A stretch of 64,000 nucleotides of DNA from Apostichopus japonicus (GCF_037975245.1 NC_092579.1:26585666-26649665); one strand, 5' to 3'. Counted from the first letter of the stretch, positions 1 through 12,945 are shown. Notes: a model not told the origin generated them from the sequence alone. Numbers and translations are program-made.

Positions 1-966
1 TTTTGTTTGCCAAAAAAAGGTTCTGGCGAAGTTCGGCGGCATAATAGTTTTAGAAACATAGATGGTAATTGTGTTTGTATTATCGCGTAGCACAGGGCGT
101 GTATAAGGCCTCTGGGCTGCCTGAGGGAAGCCCATAATAGCTCCGTGCATAACACGTGAGGTTACTCTATCGAGGCAAAAATTTTCCACCCCTCCCCTTA
201 GACCCATCCCCCAGGACGGCGATCATTCATGCCTGACGCCCCCCCCCCCCCTAGTGGAAAATCCTGGATACGCCCCTGTAATAAGATATTATGTTTTGAC
301 TTTGACAGATCACAGTGGCATGATGTGTTTCTAACTGTAAATATGCTGAAGTATACTTAACTTGTTGGTGCAGGGAAAGTGTCTGCAAAAGTTTGTTGTA
401 AACTTATCTTGATGAACTTATAGTTACTTCTCAGTTGTCTAGCCTACTGCAGGCAAAATGAAAACCTACATACAAGTTTTGAGTCAGTTTGGGACTTCTG
501 TGATGGGCATGTTGGTTGCATGTATATTGCTCTTATAGGTATGCTGTATTGGTTCCAAATATGCCACATTTTTCAATATGGTCAACTTGGTCAAATTCTT
601 AAACTATTTTTATTACCATTTCAGAGGGAATTTACCTCACTGGGACATTCTGTGATAGTGTGTGTTTAGTTAGAATGTCTAAGAACAATTTGGAGTGTAA
701 ATTGCTCCAGGAAAGAACTTTTTGAAAACTTCTAGCAATTATAGCACGCAATAATTTGGGACCTTTACAGACGATTAAAGGTGAACTTGATGTGAAGCAA
801 CATCCTTGGTTGAGAACATTCCATAGAAATATGTTCTGTAAGTGAGCTTGCTGAATACTTTAAAGTATGTTCAGGTGGAATACTATGGGCGACTAACAGT
901 AAAGAAGAATTGGTTCCACATTACCAGCTGAAACTCCCATAACAAAACATTGTTTCGTTCCTGCAG
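1..966. other. Non-coding; one solo hAT-like terminus
   Basis: I see no convincing gene here. Around 240-278 a poly-C run is followed by a terminus reading GGATACGCCCCTG. This resembles the right-hand end of the CAGGGGCG-type MITEs found elsewhere in the window. Its left end is not visible, so it is a solo or truncated end. The rest is AT-rich unique sequence. Confidence 0.4.
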
Positions 967-1030
967 GAAATATGTTGCGGGCCCCACCTATAGCTACTCC
1001 AGGAAAGATATCACAGTGGATGATCTGTGA
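967..1030 (+). CDS. Candidate terminal coding exon, unidentified
   Basis: A good acceptor (CGTTCCTGCAG) is followed by one base and then an open frame reading KYVAGPTYSYSRKDITVDDL before TGA at 1028-1030. A possible poly(A) signal AATAAA lies at 2738-2743. A 3' UTR would then run about 1.7 kb and contain the transposon at 1327-2411. No upstream exon is recognisable and I do not know the protein. It could equally be a chance open stretch next to an AG. Confidence 0.22.
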
Positions 1031-1326
1031 TGTCATCTTGTCAAATATGTTCTTCGAAAGCTTTTACATTCCTTTAATAGTTTTTTGTTGATTTGTAATG
1101 TTTCTGTAAGAATGTCATTTACCATGTGAGCCCTGCAGGTTTGTACATCAAAGGAAAAGAAGGACAATTTCAATTCATTGCTGTAATGATGTTGACCTGC
1201 AGATAGATTCAATTAAATCCCAACAAGCTTGAAATAGCTGTCTCTGAGATAGAACATGCACCAAGATAGTTTTCACATAGCAGAAATTTTCATGGAAAAT
1301 TGAAATTATTCATAATACATTCACCT

Positions 1327-2411
1327 CAAGGGCGGCGGAACCGGGGGCACAGGGGGCACGTGCCCCCCCCCCACTTTTCCTCAGGTTAAAAATGTGCCCT
1401 TTTTCTACATAAAAATTTCTAAATAAAAAAAGAGTTTACAAAGTGAAACCCACGTCGAATGAAATATTTCGGGAAGTTTTAAATGTATACTACCATAGGC
1501 TAAGGAGCCCAATTTGATTTGGGGGGCTGTAACGACTTGCCCGAAAAATATTACCAAAATTTTTCGCGCGCTAAGCGCGTTCGTCACGTTAAGATGCATA
1601 CTATATAGGCATGCGTCGGTTATTACATCTCATGCCAGAAACATACAATCACTTGCCGTGTTATTACCCTCCCGTATTGGTTATAATTATTGGGAAAGTC
1701 GTTACAATAATAATGATCATAATAATATCAGTTTAACCATTGAAAAACACAGAGCAAATTATTTTTCTTTCAGTAGGTGCCCGAACAATTCTCGGCATAT
1801 TGCCCGAATTTTCAAAAACAAAATTAGTTGTGGGGGGGGGCTCCAGCCCCCCCCCCCCCCCCCGCGCCTCCTACGCCCATGTTTACTACCATGCACAAGG
1901 CTTCTAACATTCTGATGAGTGCCATTATGCATATTTAATTTGCCCAAAAAATCCTAATGTATTTTCCAAAAATGCATTGCTATATTACATTGTGACTTTT
2001 TAATAAGCAGAAGCCATTTATAGCCTACTATGAATACTGAGTATAGTTTTATTATCCCATAACCTACCCCATCCTTTCGTATTTTGACATATTTCATTTG
2101 CTTTCATGGCATGTATCGAATGCGTGTGCAGGGACTTGGACTTTATATAATGATTTCACCTCATTTTGTGAACTTGTTCCTTGTTTCCCAATTTGCACAT
2201 TGGATATTGCAGTGCTAGTATGCATTGTTTCCTTGAGGGGGGGGGGGTGGCGTTGATGGAGTGATGTGTATACGCAAATAAGATAATACAATAAGAGTTA
2301 CAAAGGGTACTAAATATCAGGCTGCATCAGTCCAATCGAATTTCTGCAAAGTGTCCTTCGACGTCGGTGCCCCCCCCCCCCCCCAGAATAAAAGTGCTTC
2401 CGCCGCCCTTG
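1327..2411. mobile_element. Non-autonomous DNA transposon with 14-bp terminal repeats
   Basis: The ends are exact inverted copies: CAAGGGCGGCGGAA at 1327-1340 and TTCCGCCGCCCTTG at 2398-2411. Each is followed inward by poly-G/C (about 1361-1372 and 2370-2384). No transposase is visible in the 1085 bp, and the short open stretches inside are not coding-like. The termini resemble the CAAGGGCGTAGGAA ends of the hAT MITE at 25998-26362. I find no clean 8-bp target duplication, so hAT membership is inferred from the ends alone. Interior poly-C at 1848-1863 suggests nested or composite structure. Confidence 0.65.
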
Positions 2412-5061
2412 TTTGTAGCTACTTGTTCTGTTTGCTATATGATCTAACTGTTAACAATGAATTATTTGACAACCTGTAGGCTTTATTTTCACACTCAAAT
2501 GAGTACTTATTAATGATTACCCACATTGTTGATTATTATTGATACATGTGATTGAACACACAATATCACAACCTAATTAAAAGGCTTGTATTAGTATACA
2601 TCTCTCTCCAGAGGCTCCAGTTCACTGTACTTTCATCAAGGGATGTCATTTTCTTATCATGTTTTCAGTTTTAGTACTTTTATCTTTTATGTTACTGTTT
2701 TATCATTCAATTATGGTGTGTATGTATGCTGTTGATAAATAAAAAGGTTTCCTTCCACGGTATGGAGTGGTAAAATAAATGGCTGTCCTTTGAGTTTCTT
2801 ATAAAGCTAAGATTTATATCAGAGCTGTAACATATTATGTAAATGTGGTTTTCTGTTTCTTAATCTTGGCGTCCAATTGCACTACACATCCAAAAGTGCA
2901 GATATCCCCCTCCCCCCCCCTCCAAAGATAAGAATGGGGTTACACGGCCCTTGTAATAATAATAATCAGCAGTTATTTTTACGAAGCTTAACCGAACACA
3001 AATGTGGGAGAAGCCCGCACAGGCGTATGGATCACAACTTACACCTCGGGTGGCTTCCAATTCAACATTTTATATAAAATTTAGAAATTCATTTCAGATG
3101 GGAAAACCGTAGACTGCTCTTGGATGATAAACCCACCTTACATAGAACCTCCTGATTGCCAAGCCTCATTGCTTGAAATGTCATTGCCTTTATCCACTCG
3201 ATCACAGCATCAGTGATTCATCCTGGGGGGGGGGGGGGTGTGAAGGGGCACCTGGGGTGAGGGGGCACCTAAGTTACAGTTACAGCAACTGAAGTAGATA
3301 TAAATATTGATTTTAATAAAATTTAGCAAACCTCTACTTTACCAAACCTCTACTTCAAGACATGCATAAGGAACAGATGCTCTAGAACTCTGATGAAGAT
3401 GCACGAAAAGGTAACACTGTAATTTAAGAACAAAACCTCTACATGGATCACAGAAACAGTGAATTTCATTTAATACCTTCTTTAATTTTGGGGAATGGGT
3501 TAAAAATTCAGACAATTTATCTTAAAATCTCAAATGTGACATTTAATTACAAAATTCCAGCAGTTTTTGCCAAAATTTATTGTATCTGGAAATGTTCATG
3601 TAGCTAGCTAAACAATTTTAGGCTGACATTTTTATGTCAAGATTCGCCCCAAGAGTCCTGCCCCCTCAAAAAGTGTAAATTATTATCTTTAGAATGTCTG
3701 TCCCATGGATACGCCTGACCTACACCCCCGCCCCCCCCCCCCGAGTTGATCATTACCGTAGGCCTACTGTCACGCCTAGGCCTAATGCCAGACCAACCAT
3801 TCGGGTAATGCTATATTGATTTTAAAACAACTTTTGTGACGAGATTCGCAGCGAACTCAATAAATTATCTTGACCAACATGTTAATGACATGTTAGTTTA
3901 TCTTCGGTCAGACGCAAACGGTCCTGGTCAAAGGTTAGGCTAAGGAGCGCGAATTATGATCTACATATCAAGCTCACGAAAGGTTGCACGAGCAGTGCAG
4001 TTCGCTTCCTGGCAGCCGTTGGCTAACAATTCATACGTAATTGTAATTTGTAGCCTATTCTGTATGGGGAGTAACTGCCAAAGAATGTGAATGGCGAAGG
4101 TTGTTCATTAGTTTTGTGGAGCAAGTTAGTACTTCACATTGTTTGAGTCAGCGAGCCTGAGAAATTAGGCTAGCCTATCATATAATAGTATCGCTTAGGC
4201 CTAATGATAGGCTAGCTCACGTAGGCATTGGCGTCTTTAGTAAGTTGGAATGCTAACCTATGCCTAATATGATATTCACTAGACAATTTACGTAAGTAAA
4301 GTAAGTCACTTTATATCTTCCGACAAAATACTAGACCTAGCTGGTTGGGCCTTATTACTTTCTGGTTAAGGCTAGTACAGTTAGGGTAGGCCTAACTTAA
4401 TTCCTAATTGTCTTTAAATTCCTACCAGAGTAGCCTACCATAGCCTAGGCTATGCCATCTAGCACTTAACAGTAACACATTTTCAAGAAACTAACTCGCA
4501 ACCGGACAAATTAGCTTAGGATGAAAGCTCTCTCTCTCTTTGCTTCCCCCCCCCCCCCCCCCATCATGACAGGCAAGGCCGGCTCCTGTTAGATATTTAA
4601 TTATTTTTATAGGGTTGAAACCAACGTTTTTCAGGGGAGGAGAGACAGACGGCTTGGCTGTGGAAAGAATTCATTTAGGTAGTGAAGCAACTGTACGTAG
4701 TAAATGTATCTTGTGATATGGAGAGTTTGGTGAAAGAAAGGAAGATATTTCAAAGAGACACTTGTAAGTTGTAGTAAATGAAGAAACTGGTAAATGGGAA
4801 AACAACAATTTTAGGGGAGGAACCAAGGAAGGCATACCTATAGGCTAAAGTTTCTATGTTTATTCATTCCCACAATGAATGCCATACAAGCAAACAACCC
4901 ATGTTCGCATACAATCCTATGCAAACAAACCTGCTTATTCACAAACACTTTTCATCTTCCAATCACTGAACAGTTACACAAGTACAGTAAGGTACCTGGT
5001 CACATTTTCTATTTTCCTTCATACTATCACAACTTTCTTTAGCTTACTCTACAAAGAAAAT
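2412..5061. other. Non-coding; TAGGCCTA-rich stretch from 3.76 kb
   Basis: No exon can be supported. Poly-G/C runs occur near 2908, 3225, 3728 and 4546. From about 3760 the palindrome TAGGCCTA and close variants (CCTAGGC, GGCTAGCC) recur many times up to about 5540. The same motif class recurs near 42.0 kb, 44.2 kb and 60.4 kb. The first two of these are close to presumed gene starts. Confidence 0.4.
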
Positions 5062-5106
5062 ATGCCGTCAGAGCCTACAGAACAACAGTCTCCTCCCTTG
5101 AAAATA
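5062..5106 (+). CDS. Candidate first coding exon (15 codons)
   Basis: ATG at 5062 opens MPSEPTEQQSPPLKI, ending exactly at a GTATGT donor at 5107. It lies at the 3' edge of the TAGGCCTA cluster. The next in-phase candidate is 6594-6665: acceptor TTTACAG, then 23 codons from HCIGHTDSQEDSM to TGA. Together they would make a 38-residue protein. Alternatively 5062 could be the first exon of a longer gene, even SRP68, but no middle SRP68 exons are visible between here and 12.8 kb. Evidence is only splice-like sites and an open frame. Confidence 0.18.
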
Positions 5107-7221
5107 GTATGTTAGTTTCCTTAACCATGTTATTTTTCACCCTTAACGTTACCTTTCTCCTTTAAATCTTTTCCTACAGTTGGTCCACTTACCACATCTA
5201 TTCTTTCCACATAGCCTAGCCAATATGCCTCCCATGAAAAACCTTAGTTAACTCCCCTGAAATTGTTAGTTTCCCATGAAAACGTACTTGACTCCCCTAT
5301 GATGTACGTACAGTAGGAGAGGTAAGTTATTCAACTTTTTAGTGGGAGGAAGATAACGTTGTTAGGGGAGGGAAGAAATGGCCCCAGGCTAGGCCTACCA
5401 CCAAATGAAAATGGGAAAACCTAGGCTAGCCTATCAAAGCGGAGGCTAGATAGAGATGAGGACGAACTAGCCTATCCTAGGCTTCTTATACAAGCAACGG
5501 TACTTTGTAAAATGAAATTCTCAAGCAATTAGGCCTAGCTCTGTGGTCTAATTGATGTTGGTGATGGTTCAAGTATGGAGAAAACTCTCCATGCAAGCTG
5601 ATGTTACCTACTGTAGCGTAGGCAACTAAATTGATACATGTATTAATTTGATCAACTAGCATAATTTTGACCTGAAGCTAGGCTTAACAGTATTGGTCCA
5701 ACTCTTGGCATATCTTTTTCAGATCATAGACTTTTTTTGATGCCTAAGGCATGATTTTATGGTTGGCAGAACTGTTTCACTGAAACTTCGATTATTATTA
5801 AACCGAATTCAAACTTTGCTAAGGCGACCTCTCATTGTTGAATAATTGTCTTTAATTTGCTTTTTAATTTGAAAACATTGAAAGTTGTGAGGAACACAAC
5901 TCATGGTAAACACATATTAAGAGTATTGAGAGATAAGTACAATATATAGTATCTCTGTCCTTGTTGATATTATAACACAGGTGCTAGAAGTCATGGAAGC
6001 ACATGAGGGTTTACCATGAATATACCAATATGTTGTTGGTACTTGTGTAAGGCTGAAAAGCCAGTTTTCATCTTTGCTAAGTGTACATGTTGTAGCTTAA
6101 GTGTCGGTCCTTATTTCACTTGCCAAGTTTCTTGTTTCAAGACTGATGTTTATATCAGAAATTTTTCAATTTTCCAGTTCTTCATGAATGTGCTTGCTAA
6201 GTTTGTTTAAACTAGTACATGCTCTCAAAATCGTTTGGCTGATGAAATGTTCTCAAAATTGTGTTGAATTCATTCCTTACTATTGGCTTGACCATTATAG
6301 TGAACAATGTACATCAAAGGAAGTTTTGGCATTTTATGAAGTACTCCATATGTAGGTTTGATAGCAATGTCTAGTAAGGTTCATTAATAAGTCATATATT
6401 GCAAGTGTCCGAATTAAACAGGCACTTAGTAACAAAAAGAGGTATAGTTTATTCATGTTTGTAAACATTCATCGGAAAGGTATCTGCATATGCAAACTGG
6501 AAGATGATCTTAAACTACTAATAAAACTACTAAAATTTATTTCACACCATAGGTATATATATATACATATTGCTTTTATATTTGTCTTTACAGCATTGCA
6601 TTGGCCACACTGATTCACAAGAAGACTCCATGAACCGTGACTGTAACATCCTGCTGAAGGTCTGAGAATTGAAGATTCTGTAATGCTTCCGTTTGGGTAT
6701 GCAGTTTACTATAGTAACACAGAAATATTTAAGCTCTGGTATTCGTTTGGTTTATTTCTGCCATTAAACCACAATGATATACATTTCTTTATACATAGTT
6801 ATATCAATGAGGCAGCAGTCAGGGTTGTTTAGGTAGTCAGGGGGAGGGAGGGGAGGAAGGGAGGGAGTGTATAAAAATGAGTCCAGTTGCAATGTCTATC
6901 TGCTTTCCAGTATATGAAATCTTCTGATCTTTTACAGTACTGTCTCAGGTGAAAGAAGAATATGGAAGGAAAATTGTGAGTCTTGGCTTGATGTCTGTAA
7001 TGAAGCTGGATCAGGTTTAGAACAAGTGGTTGAAAGATCATAAACTCCACCAAATATAAGAAGATCCTTCAAGCCTGTCGTCTACAGAGAGATCTGGAAG
7101 TGTTATCTTGAGGTGATTTAAGAGTACTTGGAGAAAAAGTAAGATTCAAGAGAAACATCAGTGTGAGCCAGTATCATGAACATCATTCTTGTCCTCTCAA
7201 CAGTTGATTGCTGTCAAGATC
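5107..7221. other. Mostly non-coding
   Basis: TAGGCCTA-type motifs continue to about 5540. The only exon-like item is the weak candidate at 6594-6665 described with the exon at 5062. A short TA run lies at 6553-6570. Nothing else is recognised. Confidence 0.35.
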
Positions 7222-7700
7222 AGTGCTAAATGTACGAGACACGGTGCCTTAGCCTGTTGGAACCAGTCGGTATTTGGTGTTGTCTGTTTTTGTGCTAAAC
7301 CTACAAGATACTGTGCCTTAGCCTGTTGGAACCAGTCGGTATTTGGTGTGGTCTGTTCCGTGATAAATTAAAGAGACATTGTGCCTTAGTTTGGTGGAAT
7401 GAGTAGCTAATTAGTATGGTCTGTTTGTGCCTAATTGAAGAGGAGTGCTGTGATAATTTGTTGGTAATTAGTGTGGTGTGTTTGTATTAAATTTATAAGT
7501 TTTGCCTTAGTTTATTGATATGAGTTGCTAACTAGTGTGGTCGGTTTTGTGCTAAATTAATGAGACCTGGTGCCTTAGTTTGTTGGAATCATTTTGTAAT
7601 TAGTAATTTGGTTGTCTTAAATTGAGGATTGTTGCCTTAGATTGTTGGAAAGAGTTGCCAATTAGTGTGGTCTGGGTTGTGGTAAATTAAAAAGACAGTT
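7222..7700. repeat. Degenerate tandem repeat, about 68 bp
   Basis: Successive units begin near 7222, 7291 and 7359 and continue with growing divergence to about 7690. They share the words GTGCTAAAT, TGCCTTAG, TGTTGGAA and GTGTGGTCTG. A further stray unit is near 7880-7930. The first two units are about 85-90% alike, while later ones have indels. No function is suggested. Confidence 0.7.
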
Positions 7701-8271
7701 GATTGTTGTCAAGATCAGAAAACTCAAAGATGAGCTGATTTGATGGAAAAACACCAGCTAAGCTGGAAAGCTGCAATATACAGTCAAGGTTAGTCATAAG
7801 AAAGAAAGGTTCCCAAAAATGTAATATATATTTACTTATGTTTCCACCAGTAAAGTTTCAATCACAGCCTAAACTTTGTTGGAATTAGTTGCTAATTAGT
7901 GTTTAATCTTTTGTGCTAAATGTACGAGACTTACTCTGAAGAAAACTGGCTAATTTCTTTTGCATTCCTCTCCTTTCATTAGGGATCTGAGGATTATGTT
8001 GGTCAACAGTTAGCTTTTTGACATAGCGCCACCCCATCATCCTTCACTGTATTACTTACCCGCCATTTACAAAACGTACGCGTCCTTGGATACCGACACA
8101 ACGCTACCGAGTACACTTTCGATTCATAGTGTGTCTCTTCAAAAGGAGTGCCTATTCAGTCGGTCCGCCGTCTTAGGCTGGAGACTAATTCTTTCTGGTA
8201 AGTGAAGTCTATGATCAATTTCATTGTATAGAAGCCATTTAAAACCCGTAGGGAGGGGCTGTTTTGCCAGT

Positions 8272-9429
8272 ATGACAACCCCTTACCCACCTATAACCGC
8301 CCCCCTAGTCAAAAACCTAAACCTCTCTGATTTTGACATAGACATTAATGACTGGATCCCTGTACAAAAATAGCAGAAAAAGACAACGTCCAAACTCTGT
8401 TGAAATAAACCCATCTCCTAACTCCAAACCAACCACCAAAAAGTCCGCTCCAACAATCATTGTATCAGGAATCTTACCAGAACTATCAAAAAACCCAATA
8501 ACACTTGCTAAACTAATCAATGAAGAAAAACCAAATGCCATGATCTCAAATATAAACCGTCTTCGTAGTAACGACATCCTAATCACCCCCATGACCCTAA
8601 ATCTGCAAATATCCTCCTTAGACCATGGACTCAAAAGACTAAACTAGGCAACCCCAAACCAAGAATCCCCCAAAAAGTATGACAAAGAAACTTCTCCGTA
8701 GTAGCCTGTGGCATAAACACTGAAATTCAAATCAAAGATATTGAACAAGAACTCAAAGACCAAGAATACACCCCAATACAAACTAAAAGACTCATTAGTC
8801 ATGCCACAAACAATACAACTTGGAAAGTAAAATAACATTTGAAGAACAAGAGCCTCAACAATCCCTAATCAAACAAGGTTTCTACTTAGGATACTCTAAA
8901 CACAAAACAGAAGAATACCACGAACCCCCCCCAAATCACTCAATGTTTCAAATGTCAACTTTTTGGACACACCCACCATACTTGCAAAAATCAAACCAGA
9001 TGTCTCAGATGTGGTGAAAACCACAGAGTTAAAGACTGTCCCAAACCAAAAGAAAACACAAAATGTGCCAATTGCTCAGGGACTCATGCCGCCCTTTACA
9101 AAGGATGCCCAAAATTTAAAGAAGCTAAAACTGAAGCTAATAACAAACAACAAGAACAAAGAACCTATGCAAATGTAACCAAATCTACCCCTAAAATTGA
9201 AATAACAAATAAAATCGCCACTGAAGAAAAACTTAATATCGCAACCTTTGTAATTGAATTAGTACAATACACCTTCCAAAAAGCCGACATTAATATTAAA
9301 TCCGACGACCTTGCCAGTTACGCCACCGTGTTAGCACTAAAACACCTAAAATTAAATATCCCAGAAACTGTAACTATGGAACGTCTCCACCAACCTTCAA
9401 TATTTAGCTCTCCTCAATCACCTACATGA
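8272..9429 (+). pseudogene. Jockey-like ORF1 (gag-like nucleic-acid-binding protein), frameshifted
   Basis: ORF1 proteins of this clade coat the element RNA and act as nucleic-acid chaperones. ATG at 8272 opens MTTPYPPITAPLV; the frame stops at 8371, and the coding signal continues in another frame (8374-8647) with KSAPTIIVSGILPE. A third block, open in one frame from about 8941 to 9427, has three zinc knuckles: CFKCQLFGHTHHTC (CX2CX4HX4C), CLRCGENHRVKDC and CANCSGTHAALYKGC, then RTYANVT. At least two frame disruptions separate the blocks. The stop TGA (9427-9429) overlaps the ORF2 start as ATGA, the usual coupling arrangement for such LINEs. Confidence 0.8.
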
Positions 9430-12181
9430 CAAGCACACTCCCTCCTTCGGTCAAGTTCCTCCACCTAAACATCAACATTATCCTTCCAAAATTAAGCCTC
9501 CTACTTAGTATATTCACCAACCACTCCCCGGATATCATTTCGTTAAACGAAACTAAACTAAATATAAATTCCCACCTTAGCATCCCTGGTTACCAAACTT
9601 TCAGACACGATATCTCTCGCTCCATGGGAGGAGTACTTATTGCTGAAAAAAAAAAACCTCAAAGCCACCCTCCTCCCAAACCCAACCTAAACAAACAATC
9701 AAACAATTGAAATTGTACTCGAAAGAGACAATAAACCTCTCCACATTATTAGCTTTTATAGTCCCCAAATGAGCCCATATCCACAATAAAAAAAAGTTCT
9801 AATAAAAATACAATACTACTAGGAGATCTAAATGCCCACCACATCATTTTTGGTAGCACCAAAATATCTGAAAAAGGCATATCCCTTTTAGAAATATGTG
9901 ATAAACACAACTTAACAATAATTAACAAAATACCAAAACTAGGATAAACCCAATAAACAATACTGAACTACTTGACTACGCCATAACCTCAAACCACCTT
10001 GCAACTAAAACTCATTTGATTCAAATCCTAGAAGATGACCTAATCAGTGACCAATTTCCACTCCTTTTTGAGCTAGACATAAACCTTAGTCGCATCCAAA
10101 ATAACAAATTAACGTATAATTACAATAAAACAGACTGGACATCATTTAAAAGGGAACTCGTAAAAAATTACACTATCCCCAATTACCACAACAACAAGCT
10201 AAATTACATCGGCATATATTGTGACAGCATTGCCCAACATATCTTCAATACCTTCAAAAAACACTGCCCCTTAAAAACAAAAGAGAAATCGAAAACTAAA
10301 TAGGAATATTCTTACACTAATTAACTCAGACGTTCGCCTACATAGAACCTATGTGATCTCCCCAGATCCAACTCTAAAAATCCAAAATTAACCAACTTAA
10401 AAAACAAATAAATAGACAAATATCGGCGGTCGACCAAAACCGAGTCCAAAACAAATGCGATTCAATCATTAATGACAAAAACCCAAAACACTTTTGGAAA
10501 ATTTTAAAAATATCATAAACCCATTACAACCCCAAACACAGGTAAAACAGACCAATGCCTTAGAGATAAAGTAGGTAACCTGATCACAAAAACTCAAGAC
10601 CAAATAAAGCTTATTGAATCCTACTAGAAAACTATATTCAATATCTTAGATGGCCCTCCATACGATAACAGATTCCAACACGAAATAGACCGTACAATTA
10701 TCTGTAATGCAACCAGCTTTATCCCCAACTTCTAAGAATGTCTCAACAAAAACATCCCTCTACTCAAAGAAATAGATATAAACGATTGGTATAGTGCCAC
10801 TAAATATGCAAAAATGCCTTCTTCCCTGGTCTTGACAACATAAATGACCTAATGCTAAAAGATTCCCCTCCGTCGGCCTCCGATATTCATTAATTCTCAT
10901 ATTTTCCCATGATTTAACGAACTCCTTAGACTGTGGAAATCCGCCAAAATGATTTTAATACCGAAACTAAGTAAAGACACACCAAAATTAAAAACTATCG
11001 ACCAATTAGTCTCCTACCAGCCTTAGGTAAGATTTTCGAAAGAATTATAGATAGCTGCACCAGAACCTACCTAGAGCAAAATAATCACTTTGCCCGTATC
11101 AATCAGGCTAATTCCGCGCACACAAATCTACAATAAACCAAACTTTCCGCCTTTCCAAAGAAAATTGCATCAGCTTCATAAAAAAATATGATACCACTGC
11201 CCTCTTCTTTGATGCCGAAAAGGCTTTCGACAAAACTTGGCACAACGGCATAAGAATTAAACTACTTAACTTTAATCTCCTCTCCAATTACACCAGACTT
11301 CTTTCCTCTTTCCTTAGTGAGCGCAATTAGAAAATATGCTACAAAAACCAACAATCAAAACCTATTCCACTTCGTGCAGGTACCCCACAGGGCGCTGTTC
11401 TCAGCCCCCTCCCCTACACCCTATTTGTTAATGATTTGAACATCCTCTATCTAAATGCAACTATAGTCAGTACACTGACGACATAGCCATTTGGAGCACC
11501 AGTAAAAATATCTATATGATGGAACTAAATATTAAAAAAGCAATTACACATCTCGAAAATTGGTGCTCGATGTGGAGAACAAAAATAAATCCCTCCAAAT
11601 CTAACTTAGCCAATTTCTCCATAATAAACTCAAAATACCATAACCATATTTCCAAAATTAATCTTTTCAACACCTTGATCACTGCTACTCCTAATGCAAC
11701 CTTCCTCGGTACCACTTTCGATAGCAAATTATCGTTTAATCTACATTGTAACAGAACTGCAGGACGCTGCTGGTCCCAACTTAAATCCATTAAAATCCTC
11801 TTACACAAATATAACTTCCCTCCGAAAACCATTATCCAAATCTATAAATCCAAAGTAAAACCGATTCTCAGTTACGGGAGCATCTCCCTGCTTACCATCT
11901 CTAATCCCAATAAACAAATTTTAAACAGAATCCACACCACAGCTTATCGACTCGCACTCAAAATCCCTATTGCTACTTTGTACGTTCTCAGTGCAGGAAA
12001 CACAAAATCTACTTTCACCCGACTTGAAGAATTCAACACCAAGTTATACAAAAACAACCTCGAGAACGACCCTTTGATTGAAGACCTCCCCCTGAAATAC
12101 AAAGTCTCAACAACTCACTACCCAAAAACCAAACCCTTTCTGTATTCACAATTGTTACCACTTAAAGTCTCATTCCATTAA
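9426..12181 (+). pseudogene. Jockey-like ORF2: endonuclease plus reverse transcriptase, broken
   Basis: ORF2 would nick target DNA and prime reverse transcription. From 9426 the endonuclease start reads FLHLNINIILPKLSLLLS, with DIISLNETKL and a downstream GGVLIA block. An A-rich run near 9650 shifts the frame. RT blocks follow in changing frames: NYRPISLLPALGKIFERI (about 11000), FDAEKAFDKTWHNGI (about 11210), LRAGTPQGAVLSP (about 11370) and the catalytic box QYTDDIAIW (about 11468). The last 222 codons (11516-12181) are intact: WCSMWRTKINPSKSNL, typical of Jockey, then the C-terminal region. Multiple stops make it non-functional. The clade assignment comes from motif style, not from a tree. 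Confidence 0.85.
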
Positions 12182-12659
12182 ATAAAATCCTTTCCTAAAT
12201 GGGTCTAGGCCCCCGACTCCAAGTATACTTATATATACAGAACAAAACAAACAACTCCAACAATGACCGATTGATTAAAACATAAAGTAGCAACCACTCC
12301 CTTACCAAACAATAGAAACCACAACCACTCCCTACCCAAACAATAGAAACCACTCCATCTCCACAATCCTCAGTACTTAAAAAATTCCTCTCCTCATTTG
12401 CTCTTCGACTCCGACCTCGGGTATGATTATGGCTATCCTGTCCAATGTAAATATATAAGACATCATTTACCAGCAATTCCCTGACTGAACATAGACAACT
12501 TTTCCAAGAAAAAAAAAAAAAAAAAAATGTCTATTCTATAAAAACAAACTTATTATCCCCCGTAGGACCTCTCGCCAGGTCGACCAGGGGTTAAACTCCT
12601 TTTGATTCCATATCAACAACAACAAAAACAAAACTTTTACTCAAATTAAAAAAAAAGGT

Positions 12660-12835
12660 AACAAATTTCATTTATTTCATTTCATTTATTTATTTTTGTT
12701 CTATCACAACATAAGTATGACATATGACATAGAAGGAGATAAGAAACAAAACTTGTGAAAGGAAGTGTACTAAAAAACCCTATAGGGCTTGTCGGGTAGT
12801 GACACTCCCTAAAAAACTTAATGTGGAAGACATCA
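12660..12835 (-). mobile_element. LINE 3'-end remnant
   Basis: An ATTTCATTT/TTTATTTATTT-rich stretch followed by GTGAAAGGAAGTG and AAAACCCTATAGGGC. Related stretches lie at 19022-19140 (same orientation) and 23215-23335 (opposite orientation, ACTTCCTTTCACA). These look like 3' untranslated tails of one CR1/L2-like LINE family without coding sequence. Confidence 0.4.
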
Positions 12836-12866
12836 TGATTAGATTTTGGTTTCATTTAATCGATAG

Positions 12867-12945
12867 GTGGAGGTAGAGGAATTGGACACTCTTGCGCAAG
12901 ATATCAACGGCTTGAAGTACTCTGCTCAGGTAGCCTCCATTCTAG
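12867..12945 (+). CDS. SRP68: SRP68, penultimate coding exon
   Basis: SRP68 is a subunit of the signal recognition particle. It forms a heterodimer with SRP72 on SRP RNA and is needed for targeting nascent secretory proteins to the ER. The exon follows acceptor CGATAG and ends in CTAG before donor GTATGT. It reads VEVEELDTLAQDINGLKYSA then QVASIL plus one base of Asp. This matches the human segment DVQELITQVRSEKCSLQAAA-ILD in position and pattern. The leftover G joins AT of the next exon (14103) to restore Asp, so the phases agree. Earlier exons are not visible, so they lie upstream of the window or are too diverged to spot. The LINE at 8.3-12.5 kb is presumably intronic. Confidence 0.72.

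Larger units (their letters stand above)
8272..12530 (+). mobile_element. Jockey-type non-LTR retrotransposon, degenerate
   Basis: A nearly full-length LINE body: ORF1 with three CCHC knuckles, ORF2 with endonuclease and reverse transcriptase, and a 3' region ending in an A-rich run at about 12510-12528. It may begin upstream near 8010, because the 8010-8270 stretch looks like a 5' UTR but has no provable boundary. Both ORFs carry stops and frameshifts, so it is not autonomous. It lies in the same orientation as SRP68, upstream of that gene's penultimate exon. The region 10310-11150 is duplicated in a second copy at 19.2-20.3 kb. Confidence 0.85.

Noticed and set aside
5062-12945. Full SRP68 gene from 5062 to 14402
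   Set aside because: Only the last two exons match. None of the many expected middle exons can be found between 5.1 and 12.8 kb.
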